5,841 nucleotides of DNA from JAKSCF01 sp028279945. GTDB lineage: Bacteria > Bacillota > Clostridia > Peptostreptococcales > JAAYPU01. The DNA lies in assembly GCA_028279945.1 (NCBI GenBank), contig JANQMT010000161.1, forward strand, positions 1 through 5,841, in the 5' to 3' direction. The notes beneath the pieces are model-generated. The model had not been told where the DNA came from. It worked only from the letters and a program-made list of their open reading frames with translations, and ran no database searches. A program made the translations under genes and the position numbers. Below are positions 1 to 5,040 of the stretch, one piece after another (within the stretch, counting starts at the first letter, position 1; each line of letters begins with the position of its first letter).

Positions 1-107
1 AAGCTTGGGTCAAAAAGGCTATGGTTCCCTTCGGCGACTGCTATCGCAGTCTGAGCACCCTCCTTAATCGGCAAAGGGGCATCCCCTCTGCACTCCCCCC
101 TTTTTAT
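1..107 (-). ncRNA. Candidate structured leader RNA (riboswitch-like), runs off left edge
   Basis: This stretch is clearly richer in GC than its surroundings and contains no convincing gene. Read on the minus strand it forms two strong hairpins. The first is a 9-bp stem (one G-U pair) with an AUG loop, made from GCAGAGGGG and CCCCUUUGC (positions 92-72). The second is GACUGC-GAUA-GCAGUC (49-34) with a GNRA tetraloop, followed directly by GCCGAAGGGAAC. A GCCGAAG segment after a helix occurs in lysine and glycine riboswitches, and AAGGAGGGUGC upstream is loosely lysine-like, but neither consensus is met. Such an RNA would lead into a minus-strand gene beyond position 1. The class is not identified; it could also be an unrelated structured element. 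Confidence 0.35.
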
Positions 108-142
108 ATAATAGAAAATCGATATTTCCTATTATATAAAAA
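101..142. repeat. AT-rich inverted repeat with opposed TATAAT motifs
   Basis: TTTTTATATAATAG (101-114) is repeated as its exact reverse complement at 129-142, giving two perfect 14-bp arms around a 14-bp centre that contains ATCGAT. Each arm carries a TATAAT facing the centre (plus strand 107-112, minus strand 136-131). The right arm is also the U-tract of the adjoining minus-strand terminator, so the two structures abut exactly at 142/143. It may be a terminator or promoter element for the flanking units; the minus-strand TATAAT has only a poor -35 (TTGGAT, 17 bp upstream). Confidence 0.5.
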
Positions 143-174
143 GATACACACTAATCCAATGATTAGTGTGTATC
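143..174 (-). terminator. Intrinsic terminator of the fur operon
   Basis: Two perfect 14-bp arms (GATACACACTAATC at 143-156 and its reverse complement at 161-174) enclose a 4-nt loop. On the minus strand the stem is followed by TTTTTATATAAT, a good U-tract. It lies 28 bp beyond the HD-GYP stop codon, so it closes the minus-strand operon. There is no T-run on the plus-strand side. Confidence 0.85.
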
Positions 175-202
175 AACACATGTATATATTATGTATATGT
201 GG

Positions 203-865
203 TTAGCAACTTTTTATTTTATCTGAAAGTTTATGAAAATTAGATATATTCTCAACACTGCCATATCTTTCTCGCCACAAATCCCAGACTTTATGTTCTT
301 CTATTATCTTAACAACGTAAGGATCAAACTGAATATATTTATTTAATGATACTTCAATTTGACATTCTTTCCACGTCATGGCTTTTCTATACGGCCTTTC
401 CGAAACCATTGCATCTACTGCATCCGCTACCGCAATAATTCTTGACCCAAAAGGAATCCTATCTGCTCTCAAGCCACTAGGATAACCTTTTCCATCCCAT
501 CTCTCATGATGGTGTAATACCATTAATGCAATTTTTTTTAGACCTTTTGATTTATTTAATATATTATAACCTATTTCAGGGTGCAGCTGTATTTGTGCCC
601 ATTCATAAGGTGACAGTTTACCTTTTTTATTTAAAATACTTTCAGGTATGCCTATCTTCCCAATATCATGAAGATGGGCCGCCATATGAACATCGGATAA
701 CTGTTTTCCACGAAGCCCTATGGCTCTTGCAATGTCATAAGACATATCACCTACTCGCGACGAATGTCCGGCTATATAATCATCCCTTGCTTCAAGTGCT
801 GTTACTAAACAATCTATGACATCATGATAATCTTCGTGAAACACCTTTCTTATCATTTGCAGCAT
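203..865 (-). CDS. Stand-alone HD-GYP domain protein, probable c-di-GMP phosphodiesterase
   Basis: The 220-aa product is almost entirely one HD-GYP domain, with no receiver, PAS or membrane segment, so it should be cytosolic. Visible signature residues are H34 (AGHSSRV), the HD pair H66-D67 in HLHDIGKIGIP, H95 in LHPEIGYNIL, HHHERWDGKGYP at 118-129 with the GYP triad at 127-129, and the ADAVDAM and RPYR segments at 147-160. The family is a metal-dependent phosphodiesterase that degrades cyclic di-GMP; here activity is inferred from intact motifs. The ATG at 865 is chosen because GGGGG (875-871) sits 5 nt upstream as ribosome binding site. A GTG at 877 would add four residues but would use those same bases as codons and has no site of its own. 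It is the last gene of the fur operon, 27 nt after the DUF2325 stop. The trigger is unknown, because no sensor domain is attached. Confidence 0.92.
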   Translation of the reverse strand: MLQMIRKVFHEDYHDVIDCLVTALEARDDYIAGHSSRVGDMSYDIARAIGLRGKQLSDVHMAAHLHDIGKIGIPESILNKKGKLSPYEWAQIQLHPEIGYNILNKSKGLKKIALMVLHHHERWDGKGYPSGLRADRIPFGSRIIAVADAVDAMVSERPYRKAMTWKECQIEVSLNKYIQFDPYVVKIIEEHKVWDLWRERYGSVENISNFHKLSDKIKSC

Positions 866-892
866 CTTTTCCCCCACAATAAAGTTCCATTA

Positions 893-1192
893 TTACTTTT
901 TGTTTTGATTTAACTTTTCCAGTTCTTTTATAGAGTTTTCAAGTGAAACGCTGCTGCTATTATGACTCCAGACCACAGGGATATTCATTTTTTTTGCTTT
1001 TTTCATGGCTGTTTTAACCATCTTATGGGATACTGTTTTTGTAAACATGACAAAAGCATCCGGTGTTCCCATAATTTTTTCAAATTTAGCCGGCATATGC
1101 GTATAAACTTTTGCTTGATGTCCATACTCCGAACAAATAGCTTTATATTTTCGCTCCATTCTTTCATGGCCCCCAACTACAACAATACTCAT
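893..1192 (-). CDS. DUF2325 domain protein
   Basis: This 99-aa protein matches the DUF2325 family over its full length: a Rossmann-like beginning SIVVVGGHERMERKYKAIC at 2-20, a central MFTKTVSHKMVK at 49-60 and a C-terminal SHNSSS at 76-81. There is no signal peptide or membrane segment, so it should be cytosolic. The biochemical function of the family is not established; the GG motif near the start suggests nucleotide or small-ligand binding, which is inference. A full AAAGGAGGT ribosome binding site (1209-1201) lies inside the end of the upstream small gene, and the ATG overlaps that gene's TGA as ATGA, so translation is probably coupled. Its position after fur and a Feo-type small protein suggests a role linked to metal or redox state. 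Confidence 0.88.
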   Translation of the reverse strand: MSIVVVGGHERMERKYKAICSEYGHQAKVYTHMPAKFEKIMGTPDAFVMFTKTVSHKMVKTAMKKAKKMNIPVVWSHNSSSVSLENSIKELEKLNQNKK

Positions 1193-1353
1193 CTTTTTCT
1201 ACCTCCTTTATTCTTTGCTTTTTCTTTATTATCACAATCCATGCTATTATCATGATGACACGACACTTTGCCGTCTTTCATATATTTTATCGATTTTAGG
1301 ATGATGGCTATAGATGCTATAATGGTAAACGCTAACAATATCCAGTTCATCAT
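1189..1353 (-). CDS. Small single-pass membrane protein, FeoB-associated Cys-rich-like
   Basis: A 54-aa ORF begins MMNWILLAFTII. It has one hydrophobic segment at about residues 4-19, a basic stretch (KSIKYMKDGK, 20-29), then a hydrophilic tail with C32, H33, H34 and C40 and a lysine/arginine-rich end. This layout matches the small FeoB-associated proteins that accompany ferrous iron transporters in Firmicutes, but only two cysteines are present where the typical family has several, so the assignment is tentative. It lies 26 nt after the fur stop and its TGA overlaps the DUF2325 ATG, which supports it as a real operon gene. The site before the ATG (GAAGGG) is modest. A second ATG directly follows the first; either could start. 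No feoA or feoB is in the window. Confidence 0.7.
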   Translation of the reverse strand: MMNWILLAFTIIASIAIILKSIKYMKDGKVSCHHDNSMDCDNKEKAKNKGGRKR

Positions 1354-1379
1354 ATTAGCCCTTCTTTCATTTATTATTG

Positions 1380-1829
1380 TTAAATTTTCTCATTACAGTT
1401 TTTGCAAATCCCATATAAGATAACACGATGGTCTAGTACTTTAAAACCTTTCTTGGCCAAAACTTGCATCTCCAGGTTTTCTAATAAATCTTCTTTTATA
1501 TCCATCACGTTCCCGCACATTTGACATACCAAATGATGATGCTCATGCTCTTCGTCAGGATTGGCTAACTGATATCGTGAACATCCATCATCTAAATAAA
1601 CACTTTGTATAATCCCTGTATCTTCAAATATCTGTATTGTACGGTAAATCGTTGCAAGACCAATTTGAGGAAATATGTCTTTAACTAATAGATATATTTC
1701 TTCTCTGGTTAAATGATTGCCATTGAACTTTTTAATAATCTCCATCACCGCTTGTCTTTGAGGTGTCAGTTTATATCCATTTTTTTTTAAAATTTTTTTT
1801 ATTTCTTTGTCACTGCATATGTACGACAT
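1380..1829 (-). CDS. fur: Ferric uptake regulator, Fur family
   Basis: The 149-aa product has the normal Fur length and order. A winged-helix DNA-binding domain occupies about residues 1-85 (YKLTPQRQAVMEII at 19-32, recognition helix IGLATIYRTIQIF at 56-68). A dimerisation and metal domain follows, with HEHHHLVCQMC at 95-105 and CKNC at 142-145. The paired CXXC motifs form the structural zinc site of the family, and H95, H97-H99 and H134 are likely regulatory metal ligands. The ATxYRT form of the recognition helix fits Fur rather than PerR, which has ATxYNN; Zur is not excluded. The ATG at 1829 follows a GGAGGGG site (1840-1834). Two Fur boxes in the leader point to autoregulation by iron and support Fur over other members of the family. 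It is first in an operon that also makes a DUF2325 and an HD-GYP protein. Confidence 0.92.
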   Translation of the reverse strand: MSYICSDKEIKKILKKNGYKLTPQRQAVMEIIKKFNGNHLTREEIYLLVKDIFPQIGLATIYRTIQIFEDTGIIQSVYLDDGCSRYQLANPDEEHEHHHLVCQMCGNVMDIKEDLLENLEMQVLAKKGFKVLDHRVILYGICKNCNEKI

Positions 1830-1844
1830 TTAACCCCTCCATAT

Positions 1845-1859
1845 TGATAATTAATATCA
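1845..1859. promoter_or_regulatory. Second Fur box, next to the fur ribosome binding site
   Basis: TGATAATTAATATCA matches the 7-1-7 Fur consensus TGATAATNATTATCA at 14 of 15 positions, inside 8-bp arms TATTGATA/TATCAATA (1842-1849 and 1855-1862). It sits 5 bp upstream of the GGAGGGG site of fur. Fur bound here would act as a roadblock or block a proximal promoter, though no good -35/-10 pair is visible next to it. Confidence 0.75.
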
Positions 1860-1867
1860 ATAACTTG

Positions 1868-1902
1868 TTAAAATAAAACTGCCTATTCTCCTTTTAGGCA
1901 GT
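1868..1902 (-). terminator. Terminator-like hairpin (attenuator) in the fur leader
   Basis: On the minus strand ACTGCCTA (1902-1895), a 9-nt loop AAAGGAGAA and TAGGCAGT (1885-1878) form a perfect 8-bp stem, followed by TTTATTTTAA. This has the form of an intrinsic terminator, yet it lies between the strong promoter and fur. It would either cut the transcript to about 120 nt or act as an attenuator. The stem is only half G+C, so strength may be moderate. Confidence 0.65.
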
Positions 1903-1917
1903 ACCCTATGATCCCAA

Positions 1918-1932
1918 TTAGATCAATGACAT
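1918..1932 (-). CDS. Putative 4-codon leader peptide MSLI
   Basis: AAAGGGGTG (1947-1939) is a near-consensus ribosome binding site 6 nt upstream of ATG TCA TTG ATC TAA. The stop codon lies 15 nt before the terminator-like hairpin of the leader, a spacing at which a terminating ribosome could affect its folding. It could instead be the remnant of a longer first gene, for instance a decayed feoA, but four codons are too few to tell. Confidence 0.35.
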   Translation of the reverse strand: MSLI

Positions 1933-1971
1933 AATGGACACCCCTTTCTAACTATAATCATCATTTGTTTG

Positions 1972-1994
1972 ATAATGATAATTATTATCATTAT
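1972..1994. promoter_or_regulatory. Fur box, perfect 23-bp palindrome
   Basis: ATAATGATAAT (1972-1982), a central T and ATTATCATTAT (1984-1994) form a perfect 11-1-11 palindrome. It matches the 7-1-7 consensus TGATAATNATTATCA at every position, and the classic 19-bp Fur box at 18 of 19 (from 1971, only the central base differing). It starts about 5 nt after the predicted transcription start of the fur operon, so iron-loaded Fur should block that promoter. Confidence 0.9.
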
Positions 1995-2005
1995 GTCTTA
2001 AAAGA

Positions 2006-2034
2006 ATTATAGCACCCTATTTCCCTACTGTCAA
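2006..2034 (-). promoter_or_regulatory. Sigma-A promoter of the fur operon, perfect consensus
   Basis: On the minus strand TTGACA (2034-2029) is followed after exactly 17 bp by TATAAT (2011-2006), matching the housekeeping consensus at all 12 positions. Transcription should start near 1999, just before the 23-bp Fur palindrome. The leader to the fur ATG would be about 170 nt. Confidence 0.88.
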
Positions 2035-2265
2035 TAAAAAATGCATTCCTTGTTATCTCATATAAAGTTTATTTACAACTCAAGGTTAGACAAGCTTCGA
2101 CTTTATGGATTGATAAAATGATTAGTGTGCCTTTATTTGCTGTAACTTTTAAAAAATACTTCATTAAAGTTATGGTGTTTTACCACCTAAGTAAAGGAGG
2201 GAATAAAGTATGAAGTATTCATAATTAAGGCATATTAGTATTTCTTATTGAATAGGAGGTTACTT
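2035..2265 (+). promoter_or_regulatory. Upstream region of the permease unit, no clear promoter
   Basis: This divergent intergenic stretch must carry the start of the permease-amidohydrolase transcript. The best -35/-10 pair I find is poor (TTGATA at 2110-2115, 16 bp, TTTATT at 2132-2137). A short inverted repeat AACTTT/AAAGTT frames 2145-2171. No riboswitch consensus was recognised, and no Fur box lies in it. Confidence 0.4.
2210..2224 (+). CDS. Putative 4-codon leader peptide MKYS before the permease
   Basis: A full AAAGGAGG site (2193-2200) stands 9 nt before ATG AAG TAT TCA TAA, 41 nt upstream of the permease ATG. The site is at least as good as that of the permease itself. It may be a translated leader or a relic; nothing else supports expression. 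Confidence 0.3.
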   Translation: MKYS

Positions 2266-3660
2266 ATGGCAAACAAAACTATTGAAAAGTGGCAAGATAA
2301 CGAGCATATGCTTACCCCTGTACCCATATCTGAAAGACGGCCAACATGGAAACAAATTCTTGTTTGGGTCGGATTTGGTTACGTTGTTACAGGTCTATTT
2401 GTTGGAGGTATTCTAGCCGGGTTTGGCGGACAGCCCGGTGTCTCTCCCGGTGTCGCTGTTTGGGCAGTTATTTTGGGAATGGGTACCTTATTTATCATTA
2501 CTTCTTTATTAGGTATTATGGCTCAAAGAACAGGTATGAGCTTAGCTTTGGTCAGTAGATATTCATACGGACAAAAAGGGGCTAGCATACCTATGATCGT
2601 CATGGCTTTGCTTACCCTGGGATGGTTTGCAAGTATCACTGGAATGGTGGGACAGATATGGGGTTCTTTTATAGGCAATCCATCCGGTATTACTGTTTTC
2701 AACCCGGCTTCTGTAGGGTTTGAAAACATTCCGCCTATCACTTTAGAGATATTCCTTTCAAGTGTTGTCTTTGGATTAGTATTCACGATTTCTGCTTTCT
2801 ATGGCATAAAAGCAATAGAAGCCATTGCGGTGCCCGTAGCTCCAATCATTTTAGCCATCGCTATTTTCGTAGGCTTTGGTATGTTAAATGAAGGCGGCGG
2901 TTACAAAGCATTTGTTTCGGAAGCTAATACAATTAGCGGATTAGGATTAGGTAATGCTATAACAGTTGTTGTAGGGAGCTGGATAGCCGGTGCAGTTATG
3001 GGTGTGGACTTATTCAGATTTAATAAAACCATCAAAGCTGTATTTTGGGGAGCAGCAGCATGTTTTATTTTTACCAATCCTCTTCTAAATCTAGTTGGAT
3101 ATGTTGGTGCGGTATCTGTAGGTCAATTTAATTATGTAGAATGGATGTTGACAAAAAATGTCTTATTAGCTGTAATTGGTGTATTCGCATGGACAGCTTC
3201 ACTTTGGACAACTAATAACGCTGAATTATATTGTAACTCTTTGTATATGGGCCCTGTATTCGCGTCTTATGGCAAAATATTAGATAGAAGAAAGCTCGTA
3301 CTGTATGCTGGTATTATTGGTACTATATTAGGATCATTGGCATTTTATCAAATACTATTTGCAACATTTATTACCGTATTAGGTGCTGCAGCTCCACCTT
3401 TGGCCGGACCGCTGCTAGCAGATTATTTCTTTATAAAGAAACAAAAATATAATGTAGACCAGTATAATAAACAGCCTGCATATCGGACCACCGGTGTTGT
3501 TTCATTTTTCATTGGGGCAGTATTAGGTATTTTATTCCAATACAAAATACCGCTTCCATATGGACTGCCCTCCGGATTAATCGCAATGATCATCACCATC
3601 ATTATTTATGTCATTATGTATAAATTCACTAAAGATGCTGCTTTTAATCAAGCAAAGTAA
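2266..3660 (+). CDS. NCS1-family permease (CodB-like), nucleobase/cyclic amide:cation symporter
   Basis: The 464-aa integral membrane protein has roughly 12 hydrophobic segments, as expected for the nucleobase:cation symporter-1 family. Family landmarks are RYSYGQKGASIP (98-109), GWFASITGMVGQ (119-130), the conserved polar DLFRFNKTIKAVF (248-260), WTTNNAELYCNSL (314-326) and PPLAGPLLADYFF (377-389). All have close counterparts in E. coli cytosine permease CodB. The family takes up cytosine, uracil, allantoin, hydantoins or thiamine with Na+ or H+; substrate here is open. The ATG at 2266 is chosen because AGGAGGT (2254-2260) lies 5 nt before it; an in-frame TTG at 2248 would put that site inside the gene. 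The creatininase-like gene 41 nt downstream suggests import of creatinine or a related cyclic amide (inference). Confidence 0.9.
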   Translation: MANKTIEKWQDNEHMLTPVPISERRPTWKQILVWVGFGYVVTGLFVGGILAGFGGQPGVSPGVAVWAVILGMGTLFIITSLLGIMAQRTGMSLALVSRYSYGQKGASIPMIVMALLTLGWFASITGMVGQIWGSFIGNPSGITVFNPASVGFENIPPITLEIFLSSVVFGLVFTISAFYGIKAIEAIAVPVAPIILAIAIFVGFGMLNEGGGYKAFVSEANTISGLGLGNAITVVVGSWIAGAVMGVDLFRFNKTIKAVFWGAAACFIFTNPLLNLVGYVGAVSVGQFNYVEWMLTKNVLLAVIGVFAWTASLWTTNNAELYCNSLYMGPVFASYGKILDRRKLVLYAGIIGTILGSLAFYQILFATFITVLGAAAPPLAGPLLADYFFIKKQKYNVDQYNKQPAYRTTGVVSFFIGAVLGILFQYKIPLPYGLPSGLIAMIITIIIYVIMYKFTKDAAFNQAK

Positions 3661-3701
3661 TCTAACCATGCGCTTATAATCATTAAATAGGGGGTCGTTA
3701 C

Positions 3702-4475
3702 ATGAAAAAAGTATTTTTAAACGAATTCTCAGCAAGAGAAGTAAAAGAAATGCTGGCTAATCATCAACTGGACAGCGCTATCACTATTTTTGGAAGCTGC
3801 GAAAGCCATGGCTGGCACATGTGCTTGGGACCTGATTTATTCGTTCCAACGGAAATCGCCAGACAAGCGGCCTTGAAGCTGGACAAAACTGTAGTTGTAC
3901 CGGGTGTGCCCTTTGGCACATCTATCCATTACAATCAATATCCATTATCCATTACACTTAGATATGAAACCATTATAGCCATAGCTGAAGATATTTTTGA
4001 AAGCTTGATCCAAAATGGTATTCAACATATTCTGATACTGAATGGTCATGATGGCAATATTCCTGCCCTGGAGATTGCAGCTAGAAATGTTAAAGATCGC
4101 CATAAAGATGCCGTAATGGTATACATACCGGCATGGTGGGAGATAACAGGTGCTAAAATGGGAGAAGATTTTGAAGTTTGGAATGGTCTGGGCCATGGAG
4201 GAGAAGGTGAAACTTCTATCACAATGGCAGTTAAACCGGATTTGGTTGATTTAACCTATGCCGAAAGTCAGGTCCCTCTGGATACCATTGATTTATCCAA
4301 TGGATCAACCATCATCTGGGACATAAAGGAATTAACCAGCACAGGCGCCACAGGTGACAATACAAAAGCCACCATGGAAAAAGGCAAGAAAATGTTAAAC
4401 ATCATGGTGGACTATGTGGTTGATCTCATTCAAAAATTTGAAGCCAATCATTGGACATACGACTATAAAAAATAA
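3702..4475 (+). CDS. Creatininase-superfamily metal-dependent amidohydrolase
   Basis: The 257-aa protein has the full length of the creatininase family, enzymes that hydrolyse cyclic or linear amides with two metal ions. Metal-site residues visible are E34, H36 and D45 (ESHGWHMCLGPD, 34-45), H116 in NGHDGN (114-119), and the HGGEGETS segment (165-172) with E170. Numbering of E34, H36 and D45 equals that of Pseudomonas creatininase. That enzyme has HYEN around its ligand E122; here the position is G118, as in the HGGN of the wider family, so creatinine as substrate is not assured. W145, W146 and W160 could play the role of its active-site tryptophans. The site GGGGGT lies before the ATG. It follows the permease by 41 nt, and a strong terminator follows, so the two form a transport-plus-hydrolysis unit, probably cytosolic hydrolysis of the imported compound. 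Confidence 0.85.
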   Translation: MKKVFLNEFSAREVKEMLANHQLDSAITIFGSCESHGWHMCLGPDLFVPTEIARQAALKLDKTVVVPGVPFGTSIHYNQYPLSITLRYETIIAIAEDIFESLIQNGIQHILILNGHDGNIPALEIAARNVKDRHKDAVMVYIPAWWEITGAKMGEDFEVWNGLGHGGEGETSITMAVKPDLVDLTYAESQVPLDTIDLSNGSTIIWDIKELTSTGATGDNTKATMEKGKKMLNIMVDYVVDLIQKFEANHWTYDYKK

Positions 4476-4476
4476 A

Positions 4477-4524
4477 AAGAAATAAATAAAGAAACGTCAA
4501 TCGTCGTTTCTTTATTTATTTCTT
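4477..4524. terminator. Bidirectional intrinsic terminator, 20-bp stem
   Basis: The arms at 4477-4496 and 4505-4524 are exact reverse complements over 20 bp, with an 8-nt loop. The stem starts 2 bp after the creatininase-like gene stop. On the plus strand T-rich sequence lies mostly within the stem. On the minus strand the stem is followed by TTTTTATTTTTTATAG (overlapping the gene end), so it also terminates the small minus-strand gene at 4575-4703. Confidence 0.88.
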
Positions 4525-4574
4525 ATCTATATTTTCCATATTTCATTACTTTATATCTTTGTATATTTTTTAAT

Positions 4575-4703
4575 TTATCTAGTACCTTTCAATTCCTTCG
4601 TCATTTCTAAAAAGTCCGCATATTCTTTTTCTGTCATCATTTCCTGAAGGGTCATCCAATCCCTACATTCGTTAAATAATAAAGTGGCTAACTCTTTCGT
4701 CAT
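4575..4703 (-). CDS. Small hypothetical protein, 42 aa
   Basis: An ORF too short for usual gene calling starts MTKELATLLFNECRDW and ends KELKGTR. It is rich in E, K, M, T and L, has no membrane segment, one cysteine (C13) and should be largely alpha-helical. I do not recognise a family. AAAGG stands 10 nt before the ATG at 4703; an out-of-frame ATG in between would give only 13 codons. Support for a real gene comes from the amphipathic composition, the promoter candidates upstream and the shared terminator about 50 bp beyond its stop. A small regulatory or adaptor protein is possible, but nothing shows it. Confidence 0.55.
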   Translation of the reverse strand: MTKELATLLFNECRDWMTLQEMMTEKEYADFLEMTKELKGTR

Positions 4704-4753
4704 ACCTTTTCATCCTTTCTTTAAAAAGAAGTTTATGGCTTAAAATAATTATT

Positions 4754-4781
4754 GTTATATTATTAACGATTCGAATCGCAA
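4754..4781 (-). promoter_or_regulatory. Proximal promoter candidate of the 42-aa gene
   Basis: TTGCGA (4781-4776), a 16-bp spacer and TATAAC (4759-4754) match the sigma-A consensus at 4 and 5 of 6 positions. Transcription would start near 4747 and give a leader of about 44 nt. The palindrome CGATTCGAATCG overlaps the -35 and fills much of the spacer. Confidence 0.45.
4767..4778. repeat. 12-bp perfect palindrome, putative operator
   Basis: CGATTCGAATCG reads the same on both strands and is the only GC-containing dyad in this AT-rich stretch. Its place between -35 and -10 of the proximal promoter candidate fits a repressor site. It does not match the Fur, CIRCE or LexA consensus sites I know. 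Confidence 0.45.
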
Positions 4782-4786
4782 TTTCA

Positions 4787-4810
4787 TAATTATTAAATCT
4801 TTAATAATTA
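4787..4810. repeat. 11-bp-arm AT-rich inverted repeat
   Basis: TAATTATTAAA (4787-4797) and TTTAATAATTA (4800-4810) are exact reverse complements separated by 2 bp. It lies just upstream of the proximal promoter candidate of the 42-aa gene. All bases in the arms are A or T, so chance is possible; it might be an operator or an UP-like element. Confidence 0.35.
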
Positions 4811-5000
4811 ATCTTATATTTTTCTACAAACAAATCATATTTAAATTTTAGGGAATATATTCATTTATTTTTAAAAGAACACCGGTATTCTTTGTTAATT
4901 ATTTAACATTTATTCTTTAACTTAATAATACTCTTTTTAAATTAAAAGTCAATACTTTTTTTGATATTTTTTTAACAATCTTTTGTGAGAAAAAAATATA
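4811..5000. other. AT-rich noncoding stretch
   Basis: Between the small gene's upstream region and the nucleoid-associated gene there is very AT-rich DNA with no supported ORF on either strand. The only readable signal is a distal promoter candidate on the minus strand, listed separately. Confidence 0.6.
4925..4952 (-). promoter_or_regulatory. Distal promoter candidate toward the 42-aa gene
   Basis: TTGACT (4952-4947), 16 bp and TATTAT (4930-4925) match the sigma-A consensus at 5 of 6 positions each. From here the leader to the ATG at 4703 would be about 215 nt and would include both dyads. In DNA this AT-rich, chance matches are common. Confidence 0.4.
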
Positions 5001-5023
5001 CACAGCTATGATTCATAGCTGTG
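5001..5023 (-). terminator. Intrinsic terminator of the nucleoid-associated protein gene
   Basis: CACAGCTATG and CATAGCTGTG form a perfect 10-bp stem with a 3-nt loop. On the minus strand it is followed by TATATTTTTTTC. It starts 17 bp after the stop codon at 5041, so it ends that gene's transcript and separates it from the 42-aa gene. Confidence 0.85.
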
Positions 5024-5040
5024 CATCTAATATGTAATGA

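Noticed and set aside
21..206. 61-codon plus-strand ORF at the left edge
   Set aside because: It runs through the inverted repeat and the fur operon terminator, has no ribosome binding site and no recognisable protein features.
526..1255. Two 97-codon plus-strand ORFs (526-819 and 962-1255)
   Set aside because: They are antisense to the clear HD-GYP and DUF2325/small membrane protein genes and have no family motifs of their own.
1380..1829. PerR or Zur instead of Fur
   Set aside because: PerR has ATxYNN where this has ATIYRT, and two near-perfect Fur boxes precede the gene. Zur cannot be fully excluded, but the operators and the Feo-type neighbour favour Fur.
2126..2141. Sigma-54-like promoter (TTGCT at 2137-2141) before the permease
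   Set aside because: The -12-like TTGCT is present, but the -24 element at the right spacing lacks the GG pair (GT instead), so the match is too weak.
2040..2250. Purine or other riboswitch before the nucleobase-type permease
   Set aside because: No conserved core of a purine, preQ1, TPP or guanidine aptamer could be found, only short weak hairpins.
2346..2786. ORFs inside the permease gene (2346-2558 plus, 2523-2786 minus)
   Set aside because: Other-frame shadows of a well-supported NCS1 permease.
3945..4196. 83-codon minus-strand ORF inside the creatininase-like gene
   Set aside because: Antisense shadow of a gene with intact family motifs.
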